From assembly GCA_029212615.1 (NCBI GenBank), contig JARGPJ010000008.1:186001-250000 (forward strand): a stretch of DNA of 64,000 nt, written 5' to 3'. Under the pieces are notes generated by a model. The model was not told the origin of the DNA. It made no database searches and saw only the letters and a program-made list of their open reading frames with translations. The position numbers and the translations under genes were made by a program. Origin of the DNA: Verrucomicrobiales bacterium (lineage in GTDB: Bacteria > Verrucomicrobiota > Verrucomicrobiia > Verrucomicrobiales > DEV007). The stretch's first letter is position 1; the number at the start of each line of letters is the position of its first letter. Positions 53,072 to 62,723 of this stretch are shown piece by piece.

Positions 53072-54966
53072 TCGAGCACTTCGAGGAACGGGACCTCGGC
53101 GAGGACGCCGAACCGTTCATCGCGCTGGAGCCTCGCTTTTGTCGTCGCGGGACTGGAAAGCCCGCACAGAAAGCGCGCCAGCTGTCTCGGCTGACGGAGC
53201 GCGGGGTGGCCTTCACCATGTGACTGGAGAATGATCTCCGCCATTTCCAGATCGATCTCGACCCGTTTCGATTGAGGGAGCGACCCGCCTCCGTGTTTTC
53301 CGGTGCAAACGCCACAGACGCCGCAATCCCCGACTTCGTCACCGAAGTATTTCACGAGTTGCCGCGGCAGGCATTGCTTTGATTCACAAAGTTCGACGAC
53401 AAGATTGAGACGTTCGATTTCCCCCGCCTCACGTTCTTCGAACCGTTCGCTGAGCATCGAAGTGAGAGAGTTCACGGTATGTTCTGTTTGATCGGAAAGT
53501 CGATAGGCATGTCGTAAGCCGGACGGCTGGATGATCGCGTCACCCATCTCCGCGAGATAGTTGAGCGCTTTACGGACGCGTTCTTCCGTTTCGCCGAGTT
53601 CGTTGGCTGAAGCGGCGATATCGAAGCTGTGCCATTTCCACCCCTTCTTTCCGGTTTCGAAGAGCTTTGTTAGAAAATGCTGCCGCCCCGGGGTGTGGCC
53701 GGCGAGGACTTCATCGAACTTCCGGAGAAGTTGAACCCGGTATCCTCCGTAGAAAGGACCTTTCGGCAGGATCACTTTTTCCAGCTCCAGGTAAGTCAGC
53801 GCGGTGGATACCACTGAGGGGCGGATGTCGCGGGAGATCGAAATGTCGTAGCGGGAGATTGAAAACTCAGAGCCCTGCAGCATGACATGTTCGACGAGCG
53901 ATTTCAGGGCAGTGGTCGAAGGGGTATCGCCGAAAATGAAATTTTCCAATACGGTGAGGTCATCGGCGCAGGCGAGAATATCGCAGGTCGAAAGCTCGCC
54001 GTCACGGCCTGCCCGTCCTGATTCCTGCACATAGTTCTCCAGCGATTTGGGGAGATTGTAGTGATAGACGTGCCGGATGTTGGACTTATCGATCCCCATC
54101 CCGAAGGCGATTGTAGCCACGACTATTTCAATGGAGCCGCCCATGAAACCATCCTGGACCTCGGCACGATGATCGTCGCGCATCCCGGCGTGATAGGCCC
54201 GTGCCTCGAGTCCGGCTCTTTTCAGGACGCCGGCAACCCGCTCGGCGGTGTGCTGGAGGGTGACATAGATGATCGATGGTCCCGGTGATTGGCTTTTTAC
54301 TTTTGCCACCAGTAAGTCATCCCGGGTTGATTCTGAGCAGGGATGAATTCCGAAAATGAGATTGGGGCGGGAGAAACCGGTTTGCGTCTGATCTGATTCG
54401 GCAATGCTGAATCGCTCGCGAATCTGGCCGGCGACGCGGGGCGTCGCAGTGGCGGTGAGCGCGAGGACGCGGGGAATCTTCAGCGATTGCGCGAGGTCGG
54501 CCAGTTTCAGGTAATCGGGACGAAAGTTGTGCCCCCATTCCGAGATGCAGTGGGCTTCATCCACCGCCATGAGGTCGATGTGGCAGCGGCGGAGACGCCG
54601 GAGGAATCCATCGTTTCCGAGTCGCTCCGGAGCGACGTAGAGAAGTTTCAGGGTTCCATTCTCCATTTCATTGTAAATGTCATTCACCTCGGATCGTTCG
54701 AGGGTGGAATCGAGTCGGGCTGCTGAAATGTTTCGCGCACGCAGGGCTTCGACCTGATCCTTCATCAGTGCGATAAGAGGAGAGACCACGAGAGTGAGTC
54801 CCTCGAAAACGAGCGCAGGGAGTTGGTAGCACAGACTCTTGCCGCCTCCGGTTGGGAAAAGTGCGAGGGCCGAGCGGCCTGCGATCAGGGTATCGATCAC
54901 CTCGACCTGTCCGGGGCGGAATTCGGAATGTCCGAAGTGTTGTTCGAGGAGTTTTCGATAATCCAT
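53053..54966 (-). CDS. recQ: RecQ-family ATP-dependent DNA helicase
   Basis: 637 residues. Motif 0 and I: FGHSEFRPGQVEVIDTLIAGRSALALFPTGGGKS (Lys43). Motif II DEAHC, motif III LALTATATPRV, IV-VI: IIYVTLQHTAERVA, ATIAFGMGIDKSNIRHV, QESGRAGRDG. A Cys cluster (ELCESKQCLPRQLVKYFGDE..DCGVCGVC) matches the RecQ zinc domain at about 530-565. It acts in replication-fork and recombination repair. The C-terminus ends with a short winged-helix-like segment and no clear HRDC domain. Confidence 0.9.
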   Translation of the reverse strand: MDYRKLLEQHFGHSEFRPGQVEVIDTLIAGRSALALFPTGGGKSLCYQLPALVFEGLTLVVSPLIALMKDQVEALRARNISAARLDSTLERSEVNDIYNEMENGTLKLLYVAPERLGNDGFLRRLRRCHIDLMAVDEAHCISEWGHNFRPDYLKLADLAQSLKIPRVLALTATATPRVAGQIRERFSIAESDQTQTGFSRPNLIFGIHPCSESTRDDLLVAKVKSQSPGPSIIYVTLQHTAERVAGVLKRAGLEARAYHAGMRDDHRAEVQDGFMGGSIEIVVATIAFGMGIDKSNIRHVYHYNLPKSLENYVQESGRAGRDGELSTCDILACADDLTVLENFIFGDTPSTTALKSLVEHVMLQGSEFSISRYDISISRDIRPSVVSTALTYLELEKVILPKGPFYGGYRVQLLRKFDEVLAGHTPGRQHFLTKLFETGKKGWKWHSFDIAASANELGETEERVRKALNYLAEMGDAIIQPSGLRHAYRLSDQTEHTVNSLTSMLSERFEEREAGEIERLNLVVELCESKQCLPRQLVKYFGDEVGDCGVCGVCTGKHGGGSLPQSKRVEIDLEMAEIILQSHGEGHPALRQPRQLARFLCGLSSPATTKARLQRDERFGVLAEVPFLEVLDHISAL

Positions 54967-55093
54967 GCCTTCGATCCATCCGCCGGATTACGCCTTGCCG
55001 CAAGTGTGGGAAAGAAAGCGGGAAAAGGATGGTTTGCGGTTGATGAGGAGGGAACTTGAATGGATCGGGAAAAATCGTTAGGCTCTGCGAGTT

Positions 55094-56275
55094 ATGTTCC
55101 TTCGATTGATCATTTTGTGCGCAGGTGCCCTCTGTTTGCTGACGAGCGTTCATTTACAGGCGGAGACTCGCGACTGGACCAATAGCGAGGGCCGAACGAT
55201 CACGGCCACACTTATCGAAGTCTCCGGTGAGAAGGTGGTCCTCGAAATGAAGGGGAATCATTTTGAAGTGCCGACGATGAGTCTATCGCCGGATGATCAG
55301 GCATTCATCCGTGAGTGGGAAAAATCAGCCTCGATGGAGACAGCGCTGGATCAAGAGGTCGAAGCCAATTGGGATGGTGACTGGCCGAAGCTCGTCTCAG
55401 CGGATGTGAGCCAGGATATCGAAGTAATCTCCGAGGATGAAGAGGCGAATGACTACCGATACGCGAGCGATCACTATTTGTTCATCTCTGACGTGAAGTT
55501 GAATACATCGTTGGTAAAACGTTTCTCTCTCCTTTTCGAGGCGACGAATCAGTTTTGTCGTGAGTTGCCGCTCGGGATGGTAAAGCCCTTTCGCCAGCAG
55601 CGGCATGAGATTCACCTCTTTGAAAATTACGGGACCTATACCGCGAAGGGAGGACCGGACGGTTCGGCCGGGGTCTACGTCAGCCGTGGCGGGGAGGGGA
55701 ATATTCTCGTGCCGCTAACCAGTCTCGGAGTGAAGAAAGTCGGTAGCAATTTCAGCGTCGACTACGACAAGGAGAACACGACGCTCTCCCACGAAATTGC
55801 CCATCAGCTTACCGATTACGAGTATTACGCGCCCGGCGCCCGTGGCTGGTTCACCGAGGGCATGGCCGAATACATTGCCCACAGTGGCTACCGCTCGGGA
55901 AAGTTTAACGTCAATGACCTTCAGAAGCTCAAGGACTACGTAACCGCTTTTGGAGAGGACGGGATGCGCGGTCGAAATCTCGGGGACGAGATCAAGTCAC
56001 CGCGCTTGAAGGATTTCTTTGAGCAGAGCTACGAATCGTTTACCGATAATTCGAATTTCAATTACGGCCTGGGCGCTCTCGTCGTCTATTATTTCTTCCA
56101 CATGGATGGAGAAAAGGACGCCGCCAACATCAGAAATTTCCTTAAAGGCCTCAAATATGGAAAAGAGGGGGATGAAATGTATGTCCCGTTGCTGGCGGGA
56201 CGCAGCTGGGAGGAGATGGAGGACGACATCACTAAAGGGTGGCGCGCCCGGGGCGTCCGCATTGAGTTTCGGTAA
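55094..56275 (+). CDS. Secreted SHD1 + DUF1570-like metallopeptidase protein
   Basis: 393 residues. Signal peptide (FLRLIILCAGALCLLTSVHLQA), then an SHD1 segment (RDWTNSEGRTITATLIEVSGEKVVLEMKG) like that of the DUF1549 protein at 1955. After a linker, a peptidase-MA-like/DUF1570 domain shows HEIAHQ (His233, His237) and WFTEGMAEYIAHSGY, whose Glu in GMAEY is the expected third ligand. A zinc protease of unknown substrate, probably periplasmic or extracellular. Its ATG lies 127 bp from the divergent recQ start. Confidence 0.82.
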   Translation: MFLRLIILCAGALCLLTSVHLQAETRDWTNSEGRTITATLIEVSGEKVVLEMKGNHFEVPTMSLSPDDQAFIREWEKSASMETALDQEVEANWDGDWPKLVSADVSQDIEVISEDEEANDYRYASDHYLFISDVKLNTSLVKRFSLLFEATNQFCRELPLGMVKPFRQQRHEIHLFENYGTYTAKGGPDGSAGVYVSRGGEGNILVPLTSLGVKKVGSNFSVDYDKENTTLSHEIAHQLTDYEYYAPGARGWFTEGMAEYIAHSGYRSGKFNVNDLQKLKDYVTAFGEDGMRGRNLGDEIKSPRLKDFFEQSYESFTDNSNFNYGLGALVVYYFFHMDGEKDAANIRNFLKGLKYGKEGDEMYVPLLAGRSWEEMEDDITKGWRARGVRIEFR

Positions 56276-56374
56276 CCGCTCAAGCAGAGGGTATCCGATT
56301 TTCACAAAGTTTCGCTCACTGCCTCGATTGAAGAGGGTTGAACCGGTGGCCCAACCCTGTTAAGCCATCGCATC

Positions 56375-57478
56375 ATGAACGGGAAAAAATGTCGTTGGGG
56401 AATTCTGGGAACCGCGGGGATTGCCCGTAAAAACTGGCAGGCCATCAGGAACTCCGGGTCAGGGCAGCTAGTCGCGGTCGCGAGCCGCACTGAAGAGAGG
56501 GCCGCTCAATACATTGCTGAAAATCAGGCACAGGTGCCGCATGATCCGCCGCCGCGTCCCATCGCAGGATACGATGAAATGATCGCCGCAGATGACATCG
56601 ATGCGATCTACCTGCCTCTTCCGACCGGTCTTCGAAAAGAATTTGTCATCAAAGCCGCCGCTGCCGGTAAACATGTTCTCTGTGAAAAGCCCTGCGGGAT
56701 CAATGCGGACGAAGTGAGAGAGATCGTCGAAGCCTGCTCGGCTCACGGGGTTCAGTTCATGGACGGAGTCATGTTCATGCACAGCGCCCGACTTCCCGCG
56801 CTGCGGGAAGTGCTCGACGAGGGGGCTGCCGTCGGGGAGATCAAGCGGATTGCGTCTCAGTTCAGCTTCATGGCGCCGCCTGATTTTTTCGATGGGAATA
56901 TTCGCATGCATTCCGGACTGGAGCCTTTGGGCAGCCTCGGGGACCTCGGCTGGTATTGCGTGCGCATGACGCTTTGGACCTTGAACTACGAAATGCCGGT
57001 CTCACTCAAGGCCCGCATGATTCGTGACTCCGCCCGGCCTGACAGCCCGGACCCGGTTCCGATCACGCTCTCCGCAGAGATGGTCTTTGCGAGCGGTGTC
57101 ACTGCCTCCTTCTACTGCAGCTTCGAGGCGGAACATCAGCAATGGATCAACATCAGCGGGACGAAGGGTCATATTGCGATCAATGATTTTGTCCTCCCGT
57201 ATCATGGCTCTGAGGTCGGCTTTGATATCGAGCAGGCCCATTTTGAAACTGACCTCTGCCAGTTTCACATGGAGCGTCATTCGCGTCGTATCAGCGTGAA
57301 CGAATATTCCGACAGTCACGCCACTTCACAGGAGACAATGCTCTTCCGGAATTTCAGCGATCTGGTTTTAAACGGAAAAGTCGATTCCCATTGGCCCGAA
57401 ATTTCCTTACAAACTCAGGAGGTGCTCGATGCCTGCCTGAAATCCGCGAAAAACGGGGGAGAGGAAGTTCTGTTCTAA
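56375..57478 (+). CDS. Gfo/Idh/MocA-family oxidoreductase
   Basis: 367 residues. The N-terminal Rossmann motif is GILGTAGIARKN near residues 9-20, followed by VAVASRTEERAAQYI. The conserved EKP motif is in HVLCEKPCGINADEV near 104-118, and the C-terminal beta sheet ends with YSDSHATSQETMLFRNFSDLVLNG. NAD(P)-dependent sugar or inositol dehydrogenase; substrate unknown. It starts an operon with a CNT transporter (8 bp gap) and a sulfatase, so it may act on sugars released by the sulfatase. Confidence 0.9.
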   Translation: MNGKKCRWGILGTAGIARKNWQAIRNSGSGQLVAVASRTEERAAQYIAENQAQVPHDPPPRPIAGYDEMIAADDIDAIYLPLPTGLRKEFVIKAAAAGKHVLCEKPCGINADEVREIVEACSAHGVQFMDGVMFMHSARLPALREVLDEGAAVGEIKRIASQFSFMAPPDFFDGNIRMHSGLEPLGSLGDLGWYCVRMTLWTLNYEMPVSLKARMIRDSARPDSPDPVPITLSAEMVFASGVTASFYCSFEAEHQQWINISGTKGHIAINDFVLPYHGSEVGFDIEQAHFETDLCQFHMERHSRRISVNEYSDSHATSQETMLFRNFSDLVLNGKVDSHWPEISLQTQEVLDACLKSAKNGGEEVLF

Positions 57479-57486
57479 CTTATTAT

Positions 57487-58782
57487 ATGATTGAAAACAT
57501 TGCCCGTGGATTTGTCGGAGTGACCATTCTTCTCGGGATTTGTTTTCTCTTCAGCAATGCGCGGAGATTGATCAATTGGCGACTCGTCGCCGGAGGGCTC
57601 TTTCTGCAGGTCGCCCTTGCTGTCCTGATTCTGGCGACACCGTTCAGCTCTTTCGTTGAATGGATTTCAGGTGGATTCGTGACTGTGTTAGGGTATGCGG
57701 ATGTCGGGGCTGAGTTCATGTTCGGGAAACTGGTGGACGCCAGTCAATACGGCTTTGCCTTCAAAGTCCTGCCTATCATTCTCTTTGTCGCGGCCCTGAC
57801 TTCGCTTCTATACTACCTTGGTGTCCTCCAATGGATCGTGGTTGTGTTCGCCTGGGTCATGAAGCGGCTCATGCGGTTATCGGGGGCCGAGAGTCTCGCT
57901 ACGGCAGCCAATATATTTGTCGGGCAGACCGAAGCGCCGCTCGTGGTGAAGCCCTACATCGCAGGGATGACGAAATCTGAACTCATGGCGCTCATGACCG
58001 GCGGCATGGCGACAATCGCAGGGAGTGTTTTCGGGCTTTACGTTGTCACTCTGGGCGGAGGAGATGAGGCGACTCAGGTCGCGGTCGCGAGACAGCTTCT
58101 GACGGCCTCGATGATGAATGCTCCGGCAGCCCTCTTTGTTGCCAAAATGCTCGTCCCCGAGAAGGAGGAAGTGAATGAGGAACTTTTTGTCCCGAGGGAA
58201 AAAGCGGGGAGCAATGCGCTTGATGCCCTTGTCCGGGGTACGAGCGAAGGGCTCAAGCTCGCGCTCAACGTCGCCGCGATGCTGATTGTCTTTGTCGCGG
58301 TGATCGCCTTGTTCAACGGAATACTCGGTTGGGTGGGGAACCTAGGCGGGGAGGGAGGATGGATCAACGGCCTTGTTGAAACGCTCAGCGGCGGCGTTTT
58401 CCCCGGCCTGTCAATCGAAGCGCTCCTGGGTTTTGTTTTTGCGCCGATCGCGGCGGCGATTGGTGCGGAGTGGGGCGATGTTCTTCGGCTCGGGCAGTTG
58501 CTCGGGACACGCATGGTTGCGAACGAGTTTGTGGCCTACCTGCAGCTCGGTGAATTGAGCCGCTCGGGCTCGCTGAGTCCGAAGAGTATTTTCCTCGCGA
58601 CCTTTGCTCTCTGCGGATTCGCCAACTTCAGTTCGATCGGCATTCAGATTGGCGGAATCGGGGCGCTCGCGGAAGAACGGCGCAGTGATCTTGCTGCTTT
58701 GGGCGTTAAAGCCATGATTGGAGGCACTATCGCCAGCCTTATAACCGCCAGTATCGCCGGGATGTTTTTTCATCTTTCTTAG
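57487..58782 (+). CDS. NupC-type concentrative nucleoside transporter (CNT family)
   Basis: 431 residues from ATG 57487; the frame is open to 57391 but that part overlaps the oxidoreductase. Multi-pass membrane protein with CNT signatures: AANIFVGQTEAPLVVKPYIAGMTKSELMALMTGGMATIAGSVFGLYV near 140-185, and MVANEFVAYLQLGEL ... SIFLATFALCGFANFSSIGIQIGGIGALAEERRSDLA near 340-400. It takes up nucleosides with Na+ or H+. It lies in an operon with the oxidoreductase and the sulfatase. Confidence 0.92.
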   Translation: MIENIARGFVGVTILLGICFLFSNARRLINWRLVAGGLFLQVALAVLILATPFSSFVEWISGGFVTVLGYADVGAEFMFGKLVDASQYGFAFKVLPIILFVAALTSLLYYLGVLQWIVVVFAWVMKRLMRLSGAESLATAANIFVGQTEAPLVVKPYIAGMTKSELMALMTGGMATIAGSVFGLYVVTLGGGDEATQVAVARQLLTASMMNAPAALFVAKMLVPEKEEVNEELFVPREKAGSNALDALVRGTSEGLKLALNVAAMLIVFVAVIALFNGILGWVGNLGGEGGWINGLVETLSGGVFPGLSIEALLGFVFAPIAAAIGAEWGDVLRLGQLLGTRMVANEFVAYLQLGELSRSGSLSPKSIFLATFALCGFANFSSIGIQIGGIGALAEERRSDLAALGVKAMIGGTIASLITASIAGMFFHLS

Positions 58783-58785
58783 GGG

Positions 58786-60264
58786 ATGAAGTTTACCGGC
58801 TTGTTTGTTCTTTCGTTATTCGTCTCATTCCTTTCAGCTGCTGAAACGCAGCGACCGAATATACTCATGATCGCGGTCGACGACCTTCGTCCCATGCTTG
58901 GTTGTTATGGCGATGAACGGGTTAAAACGCCGCATATCGACCAGCTCGCGGCGGAGTCGATGCTCTTTGAAAAGGCCTACTGCAACTACCCGAAGTGCGG
59001 GCTCTCGCGGCTCTCCCTCATGACCGGCCTTCGGCCCGATACCATTGGCGTGTATGATCACGGGCAGAAGAATGTTGAGGCCTTTCGTGAGCGTCGTGCC
59101 GATGCTGTTCCTCTTTCCCGGTGGTTTCGGGACCTTGGCTATGAAACCCGAAGCTTCGGCAAGATCGATCATGATGGATGGAATATTCCGGGTGACTGGA
59201 GCGCCCCTCCCAAGCCGGGACGCGAGGGGGAAATGAAGGAGATCATCGATGAAGCAAATCCGGGCGGGGAAACCATCATTGCCGACCGGCGGGCCTGTCC
59301 CGTGATGCTGTCCCCCGACGTGCCGGACGATCACTTTTTTGCCGGGCGCATGACAAACGAGGTCACCGCTCTTCTGGCGGAGCGGAAGAGCGAAGAGCCC
59401 TTCTTTTACGCCGTCGGTTTTCGTCGCCCCCACCTCCCGTTTGTCGCACCGAAGAAATATCGTGACTGGTATGAGCCGGATCCTTCGTGGCTCGCGCCCA
59501 ATCCTGACGCACCCAAAGGTGTTCCGTTTTTTCCCTGGTTTAACTCAGATGGCTACGTGGGAATGGCGGAAGCGCTCGGCGAACCGATGCCTGAAAAGAT
59601 GACTGCGGAATCCGCAATGGCTTTCAACGGCATGGAAATGCGGAGCTATCTTGGCGTTCCCGTCAAAGGGCCGATTTCGCAGGCTCTTCAGTTGGAACTG
59701 CTCGGGGCTTATGCCGCCTGCATTTCCTACGTCGATGCGCAGATCGGACACATCATGCAACAGCTTGAGAAAAGCGGCCTACGCGACAATACCATTGTTG
59801 TTTTCTGGTCTGATCACGGTTGGCATCTCGGCGAAATGGGCGCCTGGGGGAAAATGACCAACTACGAGATCAGCACCCGCATTCCTTTCATGATTTCGGC
59901 CCCCGGAAAGAAACCGGGGCGAACGAGTGCATTCGCTGAGCTTGTCGATCTCTACCCGACGCTCTGTGATTTGTCAGGATTAGAGAAGCCGTCTCATCTC
60001 GAAGGCGACGTTCTTTCACCGCTCCTTTCCGATCCCGGCGCCTCCGTAAAATCTGAAATTTTCACGAGCTATCAGCGATACAATGGGCGCTACTTTGGTC
60101 GCGCCGTGAAGAACGAATCCTATCGCTTCGTTCGCTGGGTGAACCGGAAAGGTGAACTTGAGGTGGAAGAGTTATACGATCAGGTCGCGGACCCGCTGGA
60201 GACGACAAATATCGCTGCTGAGAATCCGGAAGTAGTCAGGGAGATGACCGCTTTGCTGGAATAG
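58786..60264 (+). CDS. Iduronate-2-sulfatase-like secreted sulfatase with atypical CGLSR
   Basis: 492 residues with a signal peptide (FTGLFVLSLFVSFLSAAE). The fold is clear: ILMIAVDDLRPMLGCYGD, KTPHIDQLAAESMLFEKAYCN, TGLRPDTIGVYDH, FGKIDHDG, FYAVGFRRPHLPFVAPKKY, VFWSDHGWHLGEMGAWGK. The formylglycine motif is C71-G-L-S-R rather than CxPxR, so the residue after CG is Leu. Relatives usually read C(G/N)PSR. It starts 3 bp after the CNT stop. Confidence 0.9.
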   Translation: MKFTGLFVLSLFVSFLSAAETQRPNILMIAVDDLRPMLGCYGDERVKTPHIDQLAAESMLFEKAYCNYPKCGLSRLSLMTGLRPDTIGVYDHGQKNVEAFRERRADAVPLSRWFRDLGYETRSFGKIDHDGWNIPGDWSAPPKPGREGEMKEIIDEANPGGETIIADRRACPVMLSPDVPDDHFFAGRMTNEVTALLAERKSEEPFFYAVGFRRPHLPFVAPKKYRDWYEPDPSWLAPNPDAPKGVPFFPWFNSDGYVGMAEALGEPMPEKMTAESAMAFNGMEMRSYLGVPVKGPISQALQLELLGAYAACISYVDAQIGHIMQQLEKSGLRDNTIVVFWSDHGWHLGEMGAWGKMTNYEISTRIPFMISAPGKKPGRTSAFAELVDLYPTLCDLSGLEKPSHLEGDVLSPLLSDPGASVKSEIFTSYQRYNGRYFGRAVKNESYRFVRWVNRKGELEVEELYDQVADPLETTNIAAENPEVVREMTALLE

Positions 60265-60301
60265 GGTCCCGGGCCGGAAAGGTCGGGGAATATCACTTGG
60301 C

Positions 60302-61627
60302 TCAGGAAGAACTCTTTGGCCTGGACGACTGCAGCCCGAGGCGCTCCGTCAATCCCGCGCGCCATTTCACGGTTTCCGCGTTCTCGGTTTCCGCGTTGGC
60401 CGAGATATTCTTTTCGTAGAACTCGATGAGCTGTTTCATGAGCTGCTCGCGCACTTCTCGCGAGAGCAGTTCGGGCTGCGCGAAATGCTTCGGCTTCGGA
60501 CTCGCATTCTGAGCGATGCATCGATAGAGGAAAATCCGGTCGTAGCTGCTCTTGAGCGGAAGGCGGCCGAGTTCGCGGAAGGTCTCGCGGAGGACTTCCT
60601 GTGTCGCGTCGAACTTGCTGAGGAGGTGGGCGAGTTCCACGCCGTAAAGCCAGTCCGGGCTTCGGTAGCGGTGCGTTGGATCATAGATCCCGGCAGTCTC
60701 CCAGGCGATGATTCCCATGGTTTGCCGAACGAGGCTGAGGAGATAGGCATCCATCGCTTTCTTGCCGAGATGCTTGCCGCCTTTCCAGATGATCTCGGAT
60801 CCGGCAATCCACCCGGCCGCGAGAATCGGGTTGGCAGTCAGGAGCATTTTACTTCCCTGCCAGAGATAGCGAACCGGCTTGAGATAGGGCTGCAGCTCTT
60901 CGTACTTTTTATAGACGCTGCTCGCCTTTCGAATGTTGTCCGACATCTTGCGGAGATTCATTTCCTTGACCTCGACGATGGGGAGCTCTTCGAGGAGAAG
61001 AATCACCTGAACGGAGGTTCGGTTCAGTGCTTTGAGCAGGCTCTCCAGGTTCAGCTCAAGGAGGGGACGATCTGAATCAGGGCGATAGATTCTCGCGATC
61101 GCCTCGGTAAAACTGACGAGGTCGAGGAGGAGTTGCCGCCCTTCGAACTTTCCATCGGTCCAGTAGACGCCTTTGGAGAACCGCTGCAACATGAGGTCCG
61201 CTTCGGCGTCGAGGAGGCTCGCGACGCGTTCGTCCATGACGGCGTGATTCTCATCGGCCCAGTCGATTGTTTGCAGCAGCTGGTAGTCAGGGAACTCCAT
61301 CCACTCACCGTAGGACATGAGCACCTTTTCGAGGTCGGCCCGCTTGTTGTCGAGTCGGCTTGCCTCGCTTCGGATCGCCTGGCGCGCCACCTCAATGAGA
61401 TCGTCTTCGCTCCGCTTCTCTTCCTCCGGGGCACGCCAGAAAGTGATGACGAGAAGGCCTGCGAGGGTCACGATCCAGAGAACCCATTTGATCCAATGTG
61501 GCTCTATCTCCGCGAAAAACACGACCCCGGCAATCAGCGTAAATCCGAGCCCGGCAGCGAGGCGGCCACCGCGGCTGAGCTGTGACCGCTTTTGCAAGGC
61601 AGGTGGATGGGAAGGGGAGTCTGACAT
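60302..61627 (-). CDS. Membrane protein of unknown function (YcjF/DUF697-like?)
   Basis: 441 residues from ATG 61627; the earlier start is a TTG. Two adjacent membrane helices near 25-60 (AAGLGFTLIAGVVFFAEIE and WVLWIVTLAGLLVITFW). A long helical cytoplasmic part follows with acidic coiled-coil-like stretches, and a third hydrophobic region near 280 (MLLTANPILAAGWIAG) shows the NPxxA pattern of YcjF/DUF697 GTPase-associated proteins. No catalytic motif is seen. It lies 23 bp after the stop of the caspase-like gene, so probably one transcript. Confidence 0.7.
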   Translation of the reverse strand: MSDSPSHPPALQKRSQLSRGGRLAAGLGFTLIAGVVFFAEIEPHWIKWVLWIVTLAGLLVITFWRAPEEEKRSEDDLIEVARQAIRSEASRLDNKRADLEKVLMSYGEWMEFPDYQLLQTIDWADENHAVMDERVASLLDAEADLMLQRFSKGVYWTDGKFEGRQLLLDLVSFTEAIARIYRPDSDRPLLELNLESLLKALNRTSVQVILLLEELPIVEVKEMNLRKMSDNIRKASSVYKKYEELQPYLKPVRYLWQGSKMLLTANPILAAGWIAGSEIIWKGGKHLGKKAMDAYLLSLVRQTMGIIAWETAGIYDPTHRYRSPDWLYGVELAHLLSKFDATQEVLRETFRELGRLPLKSSYDRIFLYRCIAQNASPKPKHFAQPELLSREVREQLMKQLIEFYEKNISANAETENAETVKWRAGLTERLGLQSSRPKSSS

Positions 61628-61650
61628 GGAGCCGCGATGCGGGACGGACT

Positions 61651-62613
61651 TCAACTATCGCCCACTTCGCGATACAGTCGAGCGAGCTTCAGTAGCAGGG
61701 CTTCAAGATCTTCGTAGTATTGATCGTCGTCGATCGTGTCCCGTTCGCGGCGGAGGCGTTTGACCTCGCGCTCCCACTTATCGCGCTCGCTGCGTTGTTC
61801 CGCGGAGAGTCGTTGCTCAAAAGAATTCTTCACGAGGACTTTCTGCGAGGCAAATTCACCGTCAGGCTCGGCGTCCTTCCGGACCACTTTGACCGCGGTG
61901 ATTCCCTCAAACCATTCCCTTCTCGACCCGGCGGCGTCCCCGTTGTCATCGATGAGGGCATGCTCCGTGGCAAGACGTCCCGCCTTTTCATAGAATGCAG
62001 CGGTTTCATGAGAGGCATAGAGAAAGCTTTCCAGCAAAGAGACCTGATCGTCATTGTCGAGGTCTGCCGCCTCGAGGCCGCCGACCGCTTCGGAGAAATA
62101 GTTTCCGAAGTGGGTATAGGAAGCTTCCGCCTCATTTTTCGTCGCGGTGATGATAATCCGTTTCGGGCCTGAGAGCGTGCGAATGAAAGATCCGCTCGAC
62201 GAGGCGGTGTTGATCACCGCAAGCTCCCCCGGGTAGTCCTCCAGCCAGTTGGCGAGATCCTTGTCCGTGAAATCCGGGCCGCGGAGATTGAATTTCACGG
62301 TGCGACTGTCGAAGCTTCCGTGGCCGATGAGGACGATCCAGAGTTCCGGCCCCGTTGCATTCATGAGAGCCTCCTTGAGTTGATCGTGGTCTGTCTGCTC
62401 CGCCGCTTTTTCACCTCCTCCGATCAGGGTGAAGGCGGCGCCGCCCTTGGCCGCCGCTTTCTCCCAGCGTGCCGCGGATTCTGTGAAGACGGTTTCGAAG
62501 GCGTCAGTTCCTCCCGTTCCGACCACGGTGATGATTTGAAGATCAGAGGAAGTGCCCGCCCCGTGGGCGGGGGTCAAGAGGAGTGCGATGAGAAAAATGA
62601 ACGATCGAATCAT
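61651..62613 (-). CDS. Secreted caspase-fold (C13-like) protein with Ser at the Cys position
   Basis: 320 residues. Signal peptide IRSFIFLIALLLTPAHG. The caspase-like core has LWIVLIGHGSFDS with His98, and LAVINTASSSGSF, where legumain-like peptidases read ACxSG: Ser138 stands at the expected Cys, so catalysis by a thiol is not possible there. The segment DLDNDDQVSLLE (about 197-208) matches an EF-hand Ca loop. The C-terminal about 60 residues are a charged coiled coil (ERDKWEREVKRLRRERDTIDDD). It may be a pseudoprotease or Ca-dependent binder. It is adjacent to the membrane protein of unknown function. Confidence 0.72.
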   Translation of the reverse strand: MIRSFIFLIALLLTPAHGAGTSSDLQIITVVGTGGTDAFETVFTESAARWEKAAAKGGAAFTLIGGGEKAAEQTDHDQLKEALMNATGPELWIVLIGHGSFDSRTVKFNLRGPDFTDKDLANWLEDYPGELAVINTASSSGSFIRTLSGPKRIIITATKNEAEASYTHFGNYFSEAVGGLEAADLDNDDQVSLLESFLYASHETAAFYEKAGRLATEHALIDDNGDAAGSRREWFEGITAVKVVRKDAEPDGEFASQKVLVKNSFEQRLSAEQRSERDKWEREVKRLRRERDTIDDDQYYEDLEALLLKLARLYREVGDS

Positions 62614-62723
62614 ATCCGGGAGAACACCAAGTTAGCCCCTTCCGCCGATCAACAACACTCAAAAAATCTCCGCATATCCCCGGTGGATCGCAGCCTGCTG
62701 CGCCGGCAATACGTTTTGACATT

